Positions 1 through 8,386 are shown, counted from the stretch's first letter. The stretch: DNA of 64,000 nucleotides from Virgibacillus salarius (GCF_039521925.1 NZ_BAAACY010000053.1:1-64000); one strand, 5' to 3'. Numbers and translations: made by a program. Notes: generated by a model from the letters alone, not told the origin.

Positions 1-300
1 ATCGCTATCCGTGAGTATAAAAGTAGCTGTGTTACTTCATGCTAGCGTTGTAGAGCCTGATAATAGCGAAAGCCGGCTACTTCAACTCCTGTGGGAAATG
101 TTTGACCTGAAGATCCACTTTTTTGAGCGGGTTTTGCTAAAAAAGTTAGCTGAAGGACAAACCCCACGGAAAGGGAAGTGGGCAGCCGGAGTGGTGGTCA
201 AGCAAGCAGTAGCTATTATTCCATAATAGCTACTAGAGGAAGCGTAAATCTGAGCATTTAGTGATAAGGACTGAGCGAATTTAGCTCAGTTTTTTTTTAA
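1..300 (+). other. Structured intergenic stretch ending in a terminator
   Basis: I recognise no gene here. A short open frame (11-226, GTG start) has no familiar motif. A perfect 12-bp hairpin with a TCC loop lies at 208-234, and a strong intrinsic terminator follows at 270-298, so a transcript from upstream, possibly a structured RNA, may end here. Around 107-180 there is a loose resemblance to the core of dispersed repeat family C (a shared AAGTTAGCTGA followed by CGGAAAG), so this may be a decayed repeat. Which of these applies cannot be settled from the sequence alone. Confidence 0.35.
270..298 (+). terminator. Intrinsic terminator
   Basis: A 7-bp stem ACTGAGC/GCTCAGT with a 7-nt loop is followed directly by nine T residues. 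It ends whatever + strand transcript enters the window from the left. Confidence 0.8.
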
Positions 301-320
301 AGATAAGGAGTTATAAAATT

Positions 321-500
321 AGCCCATGTGGATAAATAGGCGCTTGTTGAGCAGCTTCCAGCTCCAGCGCCCAGAAACTAGGTGACTTCATGAATCGCCC
401 CCTAAACTAAGTCATCATCGGCTCGCAAGCTCACCGTGATTCCTTTAACTCCGTTGGCTCACTCCAGTCGCTACGTTTCTAATCGGGCGCTTGCGCTTGT
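321..500 (+). repeat. Dispersed repeat family A, copy 1
   Basis: First of four copies of a ~170-bp intergenic element (others near 24515, 40004 and 62193), all in the same orientation. Shared landmarks in order are a GGATAAATA start, TGTTGAGC, CAGCTCCAGCGCCCAGAAAC, GGYGACTTCATGAATCGCCC, GGCTCGCAAGCTCACCGTGA, CCGTTGRCTC and a GC-rich CGCTTGCGCTT end. It has no coding capacity. It appears to be a non-autonomous dispersed element or a folded RNA element of unknown function. Confidence 0.8.
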
Positions 501-644
501 GGGTTTCCTGTAAATGAATCAGATAATGTAAATATTGTAAGTTGATCCCATATAATCTTCCTTGAGCTGATTCCAACTTTATCCTACCTTGAAGTGAGGT
601 TTTTTTATAAACACCTATAAGCAAGGGAAGGTATAAACCAATAA

Positions 645-682
645 AAAAGCTTGCAAAGCATTTCGCTTTGCAAGCTTTAAAG
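645..682 (-). terminator. Terminator of the penicillin-binding protein gene
   Basis: Long near-perfect hairpin with arms AAAGCTTGCAAAG and CTTTGCAAGCTTT around a short loop, about 50 bp beyond the stop codon of the leftward PBP gene. It is T-rich on the minus-strand exit side. Confidence 0.75.
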
Positions 683-728
683 AAAAGTAATGGGGGACTT
701 TAGCCAAGTTCCTGACAAATACTGACGT

Positions 729-3722
729 CTAATTCATAGTTGCTTCAGGTATACTATTGTCAGTTGGAGTTTCTTCTTTATCTTCATCCCTAGGGACGGT
801 ATCCTCGTCATTATCTTTTTTGTTCGAATCAGGATCTTTTTTATCCGTATCCTTATCATCAACTGGTTTCTCGTCTTCTTCTTTATTCTTGTCCTTATCT
901 TTAACAGTATCTTTTTCTTTACCTTTATCTGGTGTTTCTGGTTCTTTTTCTCCTGTATCACCAACGAGTAATTCTTTCGATGCACCTGATTCAAGACCGA
1001 AATAATCTACTGCTTTGACATGGTACCTAGCATCACCAGTGCCTATGTTAAAATTAGTTGAGGTTGTGCTGCCTACTAATGTGAATTTTTTACCTGGTCC
1101 AGTTGCCCGATAAATTCGGTAGCCAACAACATCCTTGCTTCCTGACTTCTTCCAAGTTAGTTTCTTTCCTGATTTTTTAAGAGATGTTGGTGCGCTTGGT
1201 GCCTTTCCATCATCCTTTAGCATGTCACCAGCGTCTTTATTAGGAGCACTAATTTTTTCCCATTTCTCTGTAGCAATGTTAGGAAATAGCTGGCTAATAT
1301 CTGCTAATTTATCATAACCATTCCGTTTTAAGAATTCTGGATTAAATGCTAGACCATCACCTTTAGTAAACTCACTTGGGGTATTTGGGCCGGCAACTAC
1401 TGCTTTACCGTCTACCATAACAATACTTCCAGTAATTAAGCTATCATCTTTCTTTGTAGGAACGAATTTGGCATTAAATAGATCCGACCTTACTAAACCA
1501 GCTTTTTCACATAGCTCCGATGGCAGCATTCCAGATATGGCGCAATAGCTTCGCTGGACGATTCCACCTGGACGTTTAAAGCTATTTGTCGGTGCTAGTA
1601 GCTCTGGATCAATGGCTGTTGCTTTATTCATTAATTGCGCCCATAACTTCATATTTCGTTGGCTGTAGCTTAGAGACATACTCGAATTATAAATGGAATG
1701 CGGCGTTTTATATCCGATCCATGTTCCAAAGGTTACATTTGGATTTGTTGCAACAAACCATGCGTCTTTGTAATCCTGTGAGGTCCCGGTTTTTCCTGCC
1801 CAATCCACGCCACCATAGTTTAGTTGGCCATTAAGAAAGCGAGCGGTTCCACTCGATATGACATCACGCATCATATCGATAGTTAAATAATTGGTCTGTG
1901 GTGTAAATACATCTACTGGTTTTGACTTATGCTCATAGACAACCTCACCATCATTTGTCGTGATTTTTTCTATCATGTAAGCATCTGCGAACTTACCATT
2001 GTTTCCTAAGGTTGCGAACGCATTAACATTCTCTTCAACCGATACATCCATTGTCCCTATTGACGCGGCAGGACCTGTATAATCTATTTCTTTCAGTGTG
2101 GTAATCCCCATTTTTTCTAAATATTTTTTTGCGGGATTTAAATGCAGTATTTTGGAATAGACTTCCGCCGCAGGAATGTTGTAGGACTGAGCCAATGCAG
2201 TTCTTGCTGAAACAATTCCATGAAAGCCTCCTCCATAGTTTCCTGGCTTGCCAGCTGGCCAACCTGGTAATGGTTTTCTTATATCTGCTAATACGCTACC
2301 AGGCTGGATTTTACCTTCTTCCATTGCTGGTGCATAGTCAAGTATTGGTTTTATCGTACTTCCTGGTGAACGGGTAGCCAACGTTGCATAATTGTATTGA
2401 CTATCTTGGCCAAATTCACGACCACCAACAAAACTAATAATTTTACCAGAACTATTTTCGATTAACATGCCACCAGTTTGTACTTTTTCCGTAACCTCTA
2501 CAGTTTCTCCATCAACGGTTTTCGTAAATGTACGATCAGGTCCATAGTACTGATAATTTTTTACGATATCCTGCCACTCTTCATAAATCTCTTTATTAAT
2601 TGTTGTATGGATATGATAGCCGTTCACGCGTAGATTTCTTGAAGCGATCGATTGATATTCTTTTTCGAGATCATCATCTTTTGCAAGATCTTCTTCCGTA
2701 TAACCATCTTGTTTAGCAAGTTGAGTAGTAAGAATTTCCTTGGCTCTTTTTTCAACTTCAAAGGTTAAGTACGGGTATTTTTCAATTGGTGACTTTGATT
2801 TACCTGTGAAATCTTTAGTTATATCATAAGCCATTGCCTCTTCATATGCTTTTTTTGTAATATATTCTGATTCGTACATCCGGTTAAGTACGGACTTCAT
2901 TCGATTGATGCCTCGTTCTAAACTTTTCCCCTCTTTTAAATTCCCATCGCTAGTGAATGGAGTATAGGCAGAGGGGCTTTGTGGAAGTCCTGCTAAATAA
3001 GCTGCTTGGGCTAGATTTACATCCTTAGCGTCTACGCCAAAAACACCTTGTGCAGCTGTTTGAACTCCTGCAATATTATTTCCGGATGCATCTCGACCAT
3101 ATGGCACAATATTTAAGTATGCTTCTAAAATTTCATCCTTTTCAAAGAATCGTTCTAGCCGGAGTGCAAGTAAGATTTCTTTTGCTTTACGTTCAAACGA
3201 TACTTCATTAGTTAAAATTTGATTTTTAATGAGCTGCTGTGTCAGCGTACTTCCACCAGTTTTTACATTAGAATTAAGTGCCTCTTGTAATACAGCACGT
3301 AAAATTGCTTTGGGGACAACTCCTTTATGCTCTTTAAAGTATTCATCTTCTGTAGCGATAACAGCATCAAGTAAAGTAGGGGAGATGTTCTCCAATGTTG
3401 TTTCTTCACGATAAAGATCCGATCGGACATCTCCAAAATATTTATCTCCTGCAAAGTACAGCTTGGACGTTTCTTCGTAGTTGTATATATCCTGTTTCAT
3501 TACTTCATAGGATCTGACAGGTTCATCCTTCACTAGCGAAGCAAAATATCCTGCTCCCACTCCACCGGCAAAAAACATACCAATTAGGCCGATAACAAGA
3601 AAAAATAGGATAACATTCCAAACGACACTATATGAAATACGTGAAGTAGTCTGGATTTTTCCCGTTTTCCAAATAGATTTGGCTTTTTCAAAATATGTAT
3701 GAAGCCGTTCTTTAAAATTCAT
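729..3722 (-). CDS. Class A penicillin-binding protein (PBP1A type) with FN3 domain
   Basis: Bifunctional peptidoglycan synthase anchored in the membrane. It polymerises lipid II and cross-links stem peptides outside the cell. A cytoplasmic basic N-terminus precedes one membrane segment at about 33-62. The glycosyltransferase (GT51) domain shows the EDxxFxxHxG motif with catalytic Glu125, GGSTLTQQ at 157-164 and the RKAKE motif at 178-182. The transpeptidase has the three classic motifs: S455-T-I-K458, S513-Y-N515 and K644-T-G-T. A fibronectin type III-like domain (about 870-935) and a Lys/Asp/Glu-rich tail of about 60 residues end the 997-residue protein. The start has a good AGGAGG-like site. 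It is divergent from tyrS. Which B. subtilis paralogue it matches (PonA, PbpF, PbpG) is not certain. Confidence 0.93.
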   Translation of the reverse strand: MNFKERLHTYFEKAKSIWKTGKIQTTSRISYSVVWNVILFFLVIGLIGMFFAGGVGAGYFASLVKDEPVRSYEVMKQDIYNYEETSKLYFAGDKYFGDVRSDLYREETTLENISPTLLDAVIATEDEYFKEHKGVVPKAILRAVLQEALNSNVKTGGSTLTQQLIKNQILTNEVSFERKAKEILLALRLERFFEKDEILEAYLNIVPYGRDASGNNIAGVQTAAQGVFGVDAKDVNLAQAAYLAGLPQSPSAYTPFTSDGNLKEGKSLERGINRMKSVLNRMYESEYITKKAYEEAMAYDITKDFTGKSKSPIEKYPYLTFEVEKRAKEILTTQLAKQDGYTEEDLAKDDDLEKEYQSIASRNLRVNGYHIHTTINKEIYEEWQDIVKNYQYYGPDRTFTKTVDGETVEVTEKVQTGGMLIENSSGKIISFVGGREFGQDSQYNYATLATRSPGSTIKPILDYAPAMEEGKIQPGSVLADIRKPLPGWPAGKPGNYGGGFHGIVSARTALAQSYNIPAAEVYSKILHLNPAKKYLEKMGITTLKEIDYTGPAASIGTMDVSVEENVNAFATLGNNGKFADAYMIEKITTNDGEVVYEHKSKPVDVFTPQTNYLTIDMMRDVISSGTARFLNGQLNYGGVDWAGKTGTSQDYKDAWFVATNPNVTFGTWIGYKTPHSIYNSSMSLSYSQRNMKLWAQLMNKATAIDPELLAPTNSFKRPGGIVQRSYCAISGMLPSELCEKAGLVRSDLFNAKFVPTKKDDSLITGSIVMVDGKAVVAGPNTPSEFTKGDGLAFNPEFLKRNGYDKLADISQLFPNIATEKWEKISAPNKDAGDMLKDDGKAPSAPTSLKKSGKKLTWKKSGSKDVVGYRIYRATGPGKKFTLVGSTTSTNFNIGTGDARYHVKAVDYFGLESGASKELLVGDTGEKEPETPDKGKEKDTVKDKDKNKEEDEKPVDDKDTDKKDPDSNKKDNDEDTVPRDEDKEETPTDNSIPEATMN

Positions 3723-3842
3723 GGCAAAACCTCCTAAATTCCTTATTCATTATAGCATATTCACTATTTAGGGTATATTAAATTTTGATTTATTATTGCT
3801 TTTATGAAATGAATATGATATGAATATATAGTAATAGGATAA

Positions 3843-4079
3843 ACGATGCTGAGAAAGAACGAAGTAGTTTTACAAATCCCTATTTAGAGAACTGGCGGTT
3901 GGTGAAAGTCAGGAATATTTGTAAAATGAATTACATTCTGGAGCATTTTCTTTATGGTGTAATAAAGAAACGGTGGCGACACCGTTATCAATCCCAAGTG
4001 GCAAGCAATTGCAACAAGGGTGGTACCGCGTGTGAATATAACTCGTCCCTTTTTGAGGGAGGAGTTTTTTTATTTTTTT
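3843..4079 (+). promoter_or_regulatory. Tyrosyl T-box leader of tyrS
   Basis: tRNA-sensing riboswitch in the tyrS leader. The stem I region contains a candidate Tyr specifier codon TAC at 3932-3934. The hairpin CGGTGGCGACACCG lies at 3971-3984. The diagnostic T-box sequence AAGGGTGGTACCGCG is at 4016-4030, and an intrinsic terminator (ACTCGTCCCT...AGGGAGGAGT then a T-run) is at 4041-4079. Uncharged tRNA-Tyr should pair with the T-box, favour the antiterminator and switch tyrS on. The left boundary is approximate. Confidence 0.93.
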
Positions 4080-4144
4080 CATTGGAGTAAGCAGTACAAG
4101 CATATTGAGCTAGAAAGAAACAAAAATGATGGAGTGTGAAGGAA

Positions 4145-5413
4145 TTGAATATTTTACAGGATCTAGAAACAAGAGGACTTATTAACCAAGTAACGGATAG
4201 AGATGGTTTACAAAAGCATCTAGCTGAAAATGAGGTTACATTATATTGTGGGTTCGATCCTACTGGTGATAGCTTGCATATTGGACACTTGGTGCCAATT
4301 ACAATGCTAAAGAGATTCCAAAAGGTGGGACATCGTCCAATTGCTCTCATCGGTGGTGGTACGGGAATGATCGGAGATCCAAGTGGACGTAATACAGAGC
4401 GTTCCCTAAATGAAAGCGACGTAGTGAAAGGGTACAGTGAAAAAATTAAACAGCAAATTGCTCGTATTCTTGATTTTGACAAAGGAGAAAATCCAGTAGT
4501 TGCAAGAAATAATCATGATTGGCTAGCAAGTATGACTGTTATTGACTTTTTAAGGGATGCTGGTAAACATTTTGGCATCAATTACATGCTTGCAAAAGAA
4601 TCGGTATCTGCGCGTATTGAACAGGGTATCTCGTATACAGAATTTAGTTATATGATTCTGCAATCCCTGGATTACATGAAATTAAATGAAGAAGAAGGAT
4701 GTACGTTACAAATTGGTGGAAGTGACCAATGGGGAAATATTACCGCAGGAATGGAACTAATTCGTCGTTCAAGAGAAAATGAAAATGACGAAATAAATGT
4801 TTTTGGACTAACTGTTCCATTAATTACGAAAGCGGATGGTACTAAATTTGGTAAAACAGCTGGAGGAGCAATCTGGCTTGACCCAGAAAAAACATCTCCA
4901 TATGAATTTTATCAATTTTGGTTAAATACAGATGATCGTGATGTTATCAAGTTTCTCCGCTATTTTACATTTATTTCTGAAGAAGAAATTGCAAGTCTGG
5001 AAGACGAAATTAATACGCAACCAGAAAAGCGCGTAGCTCATAAGCGGTTAGCTGAGGAAATGACGCTGATTGTTCATAGTAAAGAAGCATTAGAACAAGC
5101 ACAAAAAATATCAGCATCTTTATTTAGTGGAGATATAAAACAACTTACAGCAAGTGATATTAAACAGGGATTTAAAGATGTACCAACGTATAAAGCAGAA
5201 TCGAAAGATATGAATTTAGTTGATCTACTGGTTGCTGCTAAAATCTCTCCATCAAAGCGACAAGCACGTGAGGATATAGCGAATGGTGCTATTTATCTCA
5301 ACGGGGAACGTCAGCAGGACGTGCAATACGACTTGCAAGTGGATGATCGTATTGAAGATACATTTACTGTTATACGCAGAGGAAAGAAAAAGTACTTTCT
5401 TATTACGTTTTAA
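4145..5413 (+). CDS. tyrS: Tyrosyl-tRNA synthetase
   Basis: Class I aminoacyl-tRNA synthetase that charges tRNA-Tyr in the cytoplasm. It has the HIGH signature (H-I-G-H after DPTGDSL, about residue 45), a KFGKT version of the KMSKS loop near residue 235, the GGSDQWGN substrate-binding segment, and a C-terminal S4 RNA-binding domain from about residue 350. Length (about 420 aa) is usual. The chosen start is TTG at 4145, giving M-N-I-L-Q-D-L, because GGAG at 4131-4134 is about 10 nt upstream. An in-frame GTG at 4136 is only 1 nt from that site and is less likely. The gene is controlled by the T-box just upstream and ends at the hairpin at 5458-5491. Confidence 0.96.
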   Translation: MNILQDLETRGLINQVTDRDGLQKHLAENEVTLYCGFDPTGDSLHIGHLVPITMLKRFQKVGHRPIALIGGGTGMIGDPSGRNTERSLNESDVVKGYSEKIKQQIARILDFDKGENPVVARNNHDWLASMTVIDFLRDAGKHFGINYMLAKESVSARIEQGISYTEFSYMILQSLDYMKLNEEEGCTLQIGGSDQWGNITAGMELIRRSRENENDEINVFGLTVPLITKADGTKFGKTAGGAIWLDPEKTSPYEFYQFWLNTDDRDVIKFLRYFTFISEEEIASLEDEINTQPEKRVAHKRLAEEMTLIVHSKEALEQAQKISASLFSGDIKQLTASDIKQGFKDVPTYKAESKDMNLVDLLVAAKISPSKRQAREDIANGAIYLNGERQQDVQYDLQVDDRIEDTFTVIRRGKKKYFLITF

Positions 5414-5457
5414 AAAATAATAGAAGCAATAAGTATTGTAAATTAATGATTAGTTTG

Positions 5458-5494
5458 AATAGCTGTCGAGAAATTCTTTTCGGCAGCTATTTTG
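5458..5494 (+). terminator. tyrS terminator
   Basis: Hairpin with 8-bp arms AATAGCTG/CAGCTATT, extended by a weaker inner stem, then TTTTG. It lies 45 bp after the tyrS stop codon. Confidence 0.65.
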
Positions 5495-5674
5495 TGTGTC
5501 CGGCTTCCCTTGGCTGCTACCATTTGGTATATATGGAGATATGCTAAAAGGGTGTAGAAGATACATCAAATAGTATCATTGGCGTGGATAAGGATAGTAG
5601 AGGGAGGCAGCATCATGCTGTATTTACAAGCAGACATAAGTACCTGCTCATTTTTGTAGCAACCAGCTTAGGGT

Positions 5675-5851
5675 ATTTTGTTGACGAATCTTATTTTTCG
5701 AACATCCGGCATATTAATGGCAAGTCTCGCTGTAGCAAATGTGCCATGGACGAAGTGGGGAAGGAGGGTTTTACCACTATTTTTAATTTGGTTAGTCATT
5801 GCCATTCTGACGTTGACAATTGGTGTATGGATTGATTGGGGACCATTTTAG
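5675..5851 (+). pseudogene. C-terminal remnant of a DcuC/YfcC-like transporter
   Basis: An open frame without a proper beginning encodes RTSGILMASLAVANVPWTKW followed by one strongly hydrophobic segment and a stop at 5849-5851. The TSG-x-LMA and KW pattern followed by a last membrane helix resembles the C-terminus of the DcuC (YfcC-like) anaerobic C4-dicarboxylate or amino-acid carriers, which are usually about 470 residues. An in-frame TAG lies just upstream (around 5669-5671) and nothing of the remaining ~400 residues is visible in any frame. I read it as a gene scar. The family match is from memory and moderate. Confidence 0.45.
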
Positions 5852-5874
5852 AAAAAAATAACGTAATGAAAAAC

Positions 5875-5915
5875 GATAAATCCATGTGGAATTTCAAATC
5901 CTACATGGATTTATC
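5875..5915. terminator. Hairpin between transporter remnant and coat-like gene
   Basis: Perfect 13-bp arms GATAAATCCATGT and ACATGGATTTATC separated by 15 nt. It stands about 50 bp beyond the stop codon of the leftward coat-like gene, with T-rich sequence on the minus-strand exit side, so it probably terminates that gene. Confidence 0.6.
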
Positions 5916-5964
5916 TATATGCTTTTTTCCAGCCTATATAGTTAGGAGGTACAATTTGCCTTCT

Positions 5965-7341
5965 TTAGATGGTTTGTGACTCTACAGTAAACCCAACTAC
6001 AGAACATAGGGAAAAAGCAAAAATCTCTGAGGGATTCATTAGATCATCGACAAGAAAAACAAAACAGTCTTTTACGTTTAGTACATATAAAGATAGTGGA
6101 GTAGTTAAGCCAGTTATTGATATGTTGACAAGTATTCCAAATCGCGCAGCACATGCAAGCTCATCACCCATTGCTTTTGCGCAACGAGGACAATTACAGT
6201 CTTTCTGATGGTCATCACCATGTTCGTTCATTTCACGAGCAACATCTATTATAAAATCTAAAGCATTTGGGCTTTCTGTAGAGTTTTCCGCTCTTATTCC
6301 AGCAATATCGCACAGTTGCACAGTTGTGCTGGGAATTACTTCAGGTTGTGAGGCAGGTTTAAGTTTAACGATACAGCAGTCAATAATATCGGTGATAGTC
6401 TGATTTTCAATAGGGTTGCTTAGTGATGTTATGGATGAGATGTATAGATCTACTTGCTTAGCATCAGTATCCGTAGTTGTGGTCTGAAAAGATTGTAACA
6501 TTTCTAGTAAATTACATGAACATATGGTGCAATTGTCACAATTAGGTGAACATTTCCTGTTTTTGCATCGTTTGCATTTACACTTATCTTTACGATCATC
6601 GTGTGGTGGGAAAAATGGAAAGGGAACACAATCACCACATTTTACATTTACAGTTACTCCGTCCACATCAACAGGAGTTGATATGGTTTGATCATTTTCC
6701 AACGGAGATATATTTGTATGTCCTTCATTAATTTGATCTCCATTTCTTTGGTCACCATGCTCCTGATTTTGAATTTGCGGCCCTTGATCTTGATCACCCT
6801 GATTTTGGATTTGACCACCATGTCCTTGTCCTTGCTGTAGTTCTTGATTGCCTTGGCTCTGTTCTTGATCCTGATCGCCAAATCCTTGCTCTTGCTGTTG
6901 CTGCTCGTCACCTTGACTTTGTCCTTGGTCCTGATCGCCAAATCCTTGCTCTTGCTGTTGCTGCTCGTCACCTTGACTTTGTTCTTGGTCTTGATCGCCA
7001 AATCCTTGCTCTTGCTGTTGCTGCTCATCACCTTGACTTTGTCCTTGATCCTGATCGCCAAATCCTTGCTCTTGCTGTTGCTGCTCGTCACCTTGACTTT
7101 GTCCTTGGTCCTGATCGCCAAATCCTTGCTCTTGCTGTTGCTGCTCATCACCTTGACTTTGTTCTTGGTCCTGATCCCCAAATCCTTGCTCTTGCTGTTG
7201 CTTCATATCTTTATGACATTGACATTCTAGCTTATGAAAACATTTTTTACAGAATTGTCTTTTACATGGAGACTCTCTTTTGCAGTCACAATGTTTAAAA
7301 TGTTTACAGCACTCATTACAAAAATCGAGCGAGTTTTTCAT
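5965..7341 (-). CDS. Cys-rich, Gln/Asp/Gly repeat protein (spore-coat-like, unidentified)
   Basis: I do not recognise the family. The protein (458 aa from the ATG at 7341, preceded by AAGGGAGAG) has three parts. An N-terminal Cys/His cluster carries repeated CxxC and CxC pairs (residues 1-46). Six near-identical 20-residue units of the form QQQQEQGFGDQDQxQSQGDE follow, then a degenerate Gln/Gly/Asn tail. A C-terminal half of about 250 residues has two further Cys clusters (KCKCKRCKNRKC...CDNCTICSC and CNCPRC) and hydrophobic strands. It has no signal peptide and no membrane segment. Alternating low-complexity hydrophilic repeats and CxC clusters are typical of coat or exosporium proteins of spore formers, so structural spore-surface material is the best inference. 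A GTG/ATG-type start 24 nt upstream is less well spaced. Confidence 0.75.
   Translation of the reverse strand: MKNSLDFCNECCKHFKHCDCKRESPCKRQFCKKCFHKLECQCHKDMKQQQEQGFGDQDQEQSQGDEQQQQEQGFGDQDQGQSQGDEQQQQEQGFGDQDQGQSQGDEQQQQEQGFGDQDQEQSQGDEQQQQEQGFGDQDQGQSQGDEQQQQEQGFGDQDQEQSQGNQELQQGQGHGGQIQNQGDQDQGPQIQNQEHGDQRNGDQINEGHTNISPLENDQTISTPVDVDGVTVNVKCGDCVPFPFFPPHDDRKDKCKCKRCKNRKCSPNCDNCTICSCNLLEMLQSFQTTTTDTDAKQVDLYISSITSLSNPIENQTITDIIDCCIVKLKPASQPEVIPSTTVQLCDIAGIRAENSTESPNALDFIIDVAREMNEHGDDHQKDCNCPRCAKAMGDELACAARFGILVNISITGLTTPLSLYVLNVKDCFVFLVDDLMNPSEIFAFSLCSVVGFTVESQTI
6844..7203 (-). repeat. Six tandem 60-bp repeats inside the coat-like gene
   Basis: Six consecutive 60-bp units differ at only a few positions (for example GAA/GGA giving Glu/Gly alternation, and one GGG in place of GGC). 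They encode 20-residue Gln-rich units in frame. All three frames of both strands stay mostly open here, which produces misleading overlapping frames. Confidence 0.97.
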
Positions 7342-7445
7342 GATTTTCTCTCCCTTAATAGACATTAATCGTTATGTACAATGTATTCAGGGGGAGTATT
7401 CACTGTATAGACACTTGTTCAGAAAATATAGAATGCTTAGGTGTC

Positions 7446-7471
7446 ACATCACTATATAGTTACATATGGTA
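7446..7471 (+). promoter_or_regulatory. Possible sigma-K-type promoter
   Basis: CATATGGTA at 7463-7471 fits the -10 pattern CATAnnnTA, with a CACA element about 15 bp upstream, near the usual spacing of the mother-cell sigma factor. This would fit late-sporulation expression of the coiled-coil gene at 7506. The match is short and only suggestive. Confidence 0.3.
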
Positions 7472-7505
7472 ATGATATATCAAACTTTAGGAGGATGGAT
7501 TGCTC

Positions 7506-7904
7506 ATGGATCATACGGAACAAGATTCGATGGGGGCAAAAGAAGAAAGTAAGTTTCAGTATAGTAATCAGTCAAAGCAACTATATGGAGAAGCTATTCA
7601 ACAATATAAAGCAGATTTAATAAATCTGATGAAAGCACAAAAAGATGAACTTAAACAGAATTTAAAAAAACAGAGGATGGATCTGAAAAATAAGTTGAAG
7701 GAAATAGAGGTTACATCTTTGGAGGATGATATACGTGAAAGTAAGTTAAATGAGAGTATGGAAAGCTTAGAAATGAGAATTATGGATTGGCTTAAGGATC
7801 AGTTAACATCTTTGTCTAACTCTCTAAAAGAAGAAAATATGCTGATGGAAGAACGTTTAAAAAGAGAAATAGAAGCACTTCAGAGGTATAACGAAAAGGA
7901 ATAG
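7506..7904 (+). CDS. Small coiled-coil protein, unidentified
   Basis: A 132-residue, highly charged protein with heptad-like helices over most of its length (about 25-130) and no Cys, signal peptide or membrane segment. I do not recognise it. AGGAGG at 7489-7494 is 11 nt from the ATG at 7506. An in-frame TTG at 7500 is 5 nt away and is also possible, adding two residues. It is divergent from the Cys-rich repeat protein and shares a 160-bp promoter region with it, so the two may be co-expressed, perhaps in sporulation. The reading frame looks genuine from its strong ribosome binding site and consistent amphipathic pattern. Confidence 0.6.
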   Translation: MDHTEQDSMGAKEESKFQYSNQSKQLYGEAIQQYKADLINLMKAQKDELKQNLKKQRMDLKNKLKEIEVTSLEDDIRESKLNESMESLEMRIMDWLKDQLTSLSNSLKEENMLMEERLKREIEALQRYNEKE

Positions 7905-8205
7905 GTGAAGTTAATTATATAAAGGTTTGGGACATTTAGAAGGATTGGTAAATAAGTGAGTAAGTTATTCTCAATCTATGGTTATGAATTAATTCATTAT
8001 CAATGCCGATTGTTAAATAGGGTCACCGTACAATTTATTTTCTAATAATTTCACGTGAATACATCACGTTTAAAAGGGGCTGGAACAAAACCCGAGTAAA
8101 ATAAAAATTCGTGGGACGACATCTTAATGTGGAGTCCCAATATTTTTTTATGATTAATTTCAAAATTTAATATAAACAAAAAGGATCCCCTTTGATAGAA
8201 TTAAA
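7905..8205. other. Non-coding stretch with a family C-like end
   Basis: No gene seen. At 8077-8092 the sequence GGGGCTGGAACAAAA resembles the left terminal repeat of family C (GAGGCTGAGACAAAA), so this may be a solo or decayed repeat. A small inverted repeat ACGTGA/TCACGT sits just before it at about 8052-8068. Confidence 0.35.
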
Positions 8206-8386
8206 ATGGTTTTGCCTTTAGATTTAGAAATAAAATTGGATAAGGATGATATTGCTTCACCGTGCATGATATGGTTGAACAATACCAGATGATGCGTTTA
8301 CTAGTTTTTCGCATGACACAGGCTGCCCCACTTAATACCCCAAAATGATGATGAAAATTATTCTATGTGCTTATACGCAATCGGTG
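8206..8386 (+). pseudogene. IS1182-family transposase remnant (N-terminal end)
   Basis: ATG at 8206 begins MVLPLDLEIKLDKDDIA, the typical opening of IS1182-family transposases. A frameshift near 8254 moves the reading to the next frame, which continues FTVHDMVEQIPDDAFTSF and then, after another 1-2 nt lesion near 8335, KMMMKIILCAYTQSV. These are consecutive blocks of the same N-terminal domain. The rest of the ~450-residue enzyme is missing after about 8386. This is a dead, truncated element that records a past insertion next to the carbon-uptake operon. Confidence 0.8.

Noticed and set aside
3988..4482. 164-codon frame on the minus strand across the T-box and tyrS start
   Set aside because: It is antisense to the T-box leader and tyrS, which are both unmistakable; no homology is apparent.
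5584..5835. 83-codon + strand frame after tyrS
   Set aside because: It lacks a ribosome site, and the neighbouring frame in the same place reads as the transporter C-terminus.
6844..7203. Regularly spaced repeat array as a CRISPR candidate
   Set aside because: Units are contiguous 60-bp direct copies with no unique spacers, lie in frame in a gene, and no cas genes are near.
6654..7230. Two long open frames (6654-7181 minus, 6844-7230 plus) over the tandem repeats
   Set aside because: A 60-bp repeat without stops is open in several frames at once. The products are low-complexity shadows (Leu-rich or Lys/Ser-rich) with no ribosome site; the frame 5965-7341 has real start signals and non-repeat domains.
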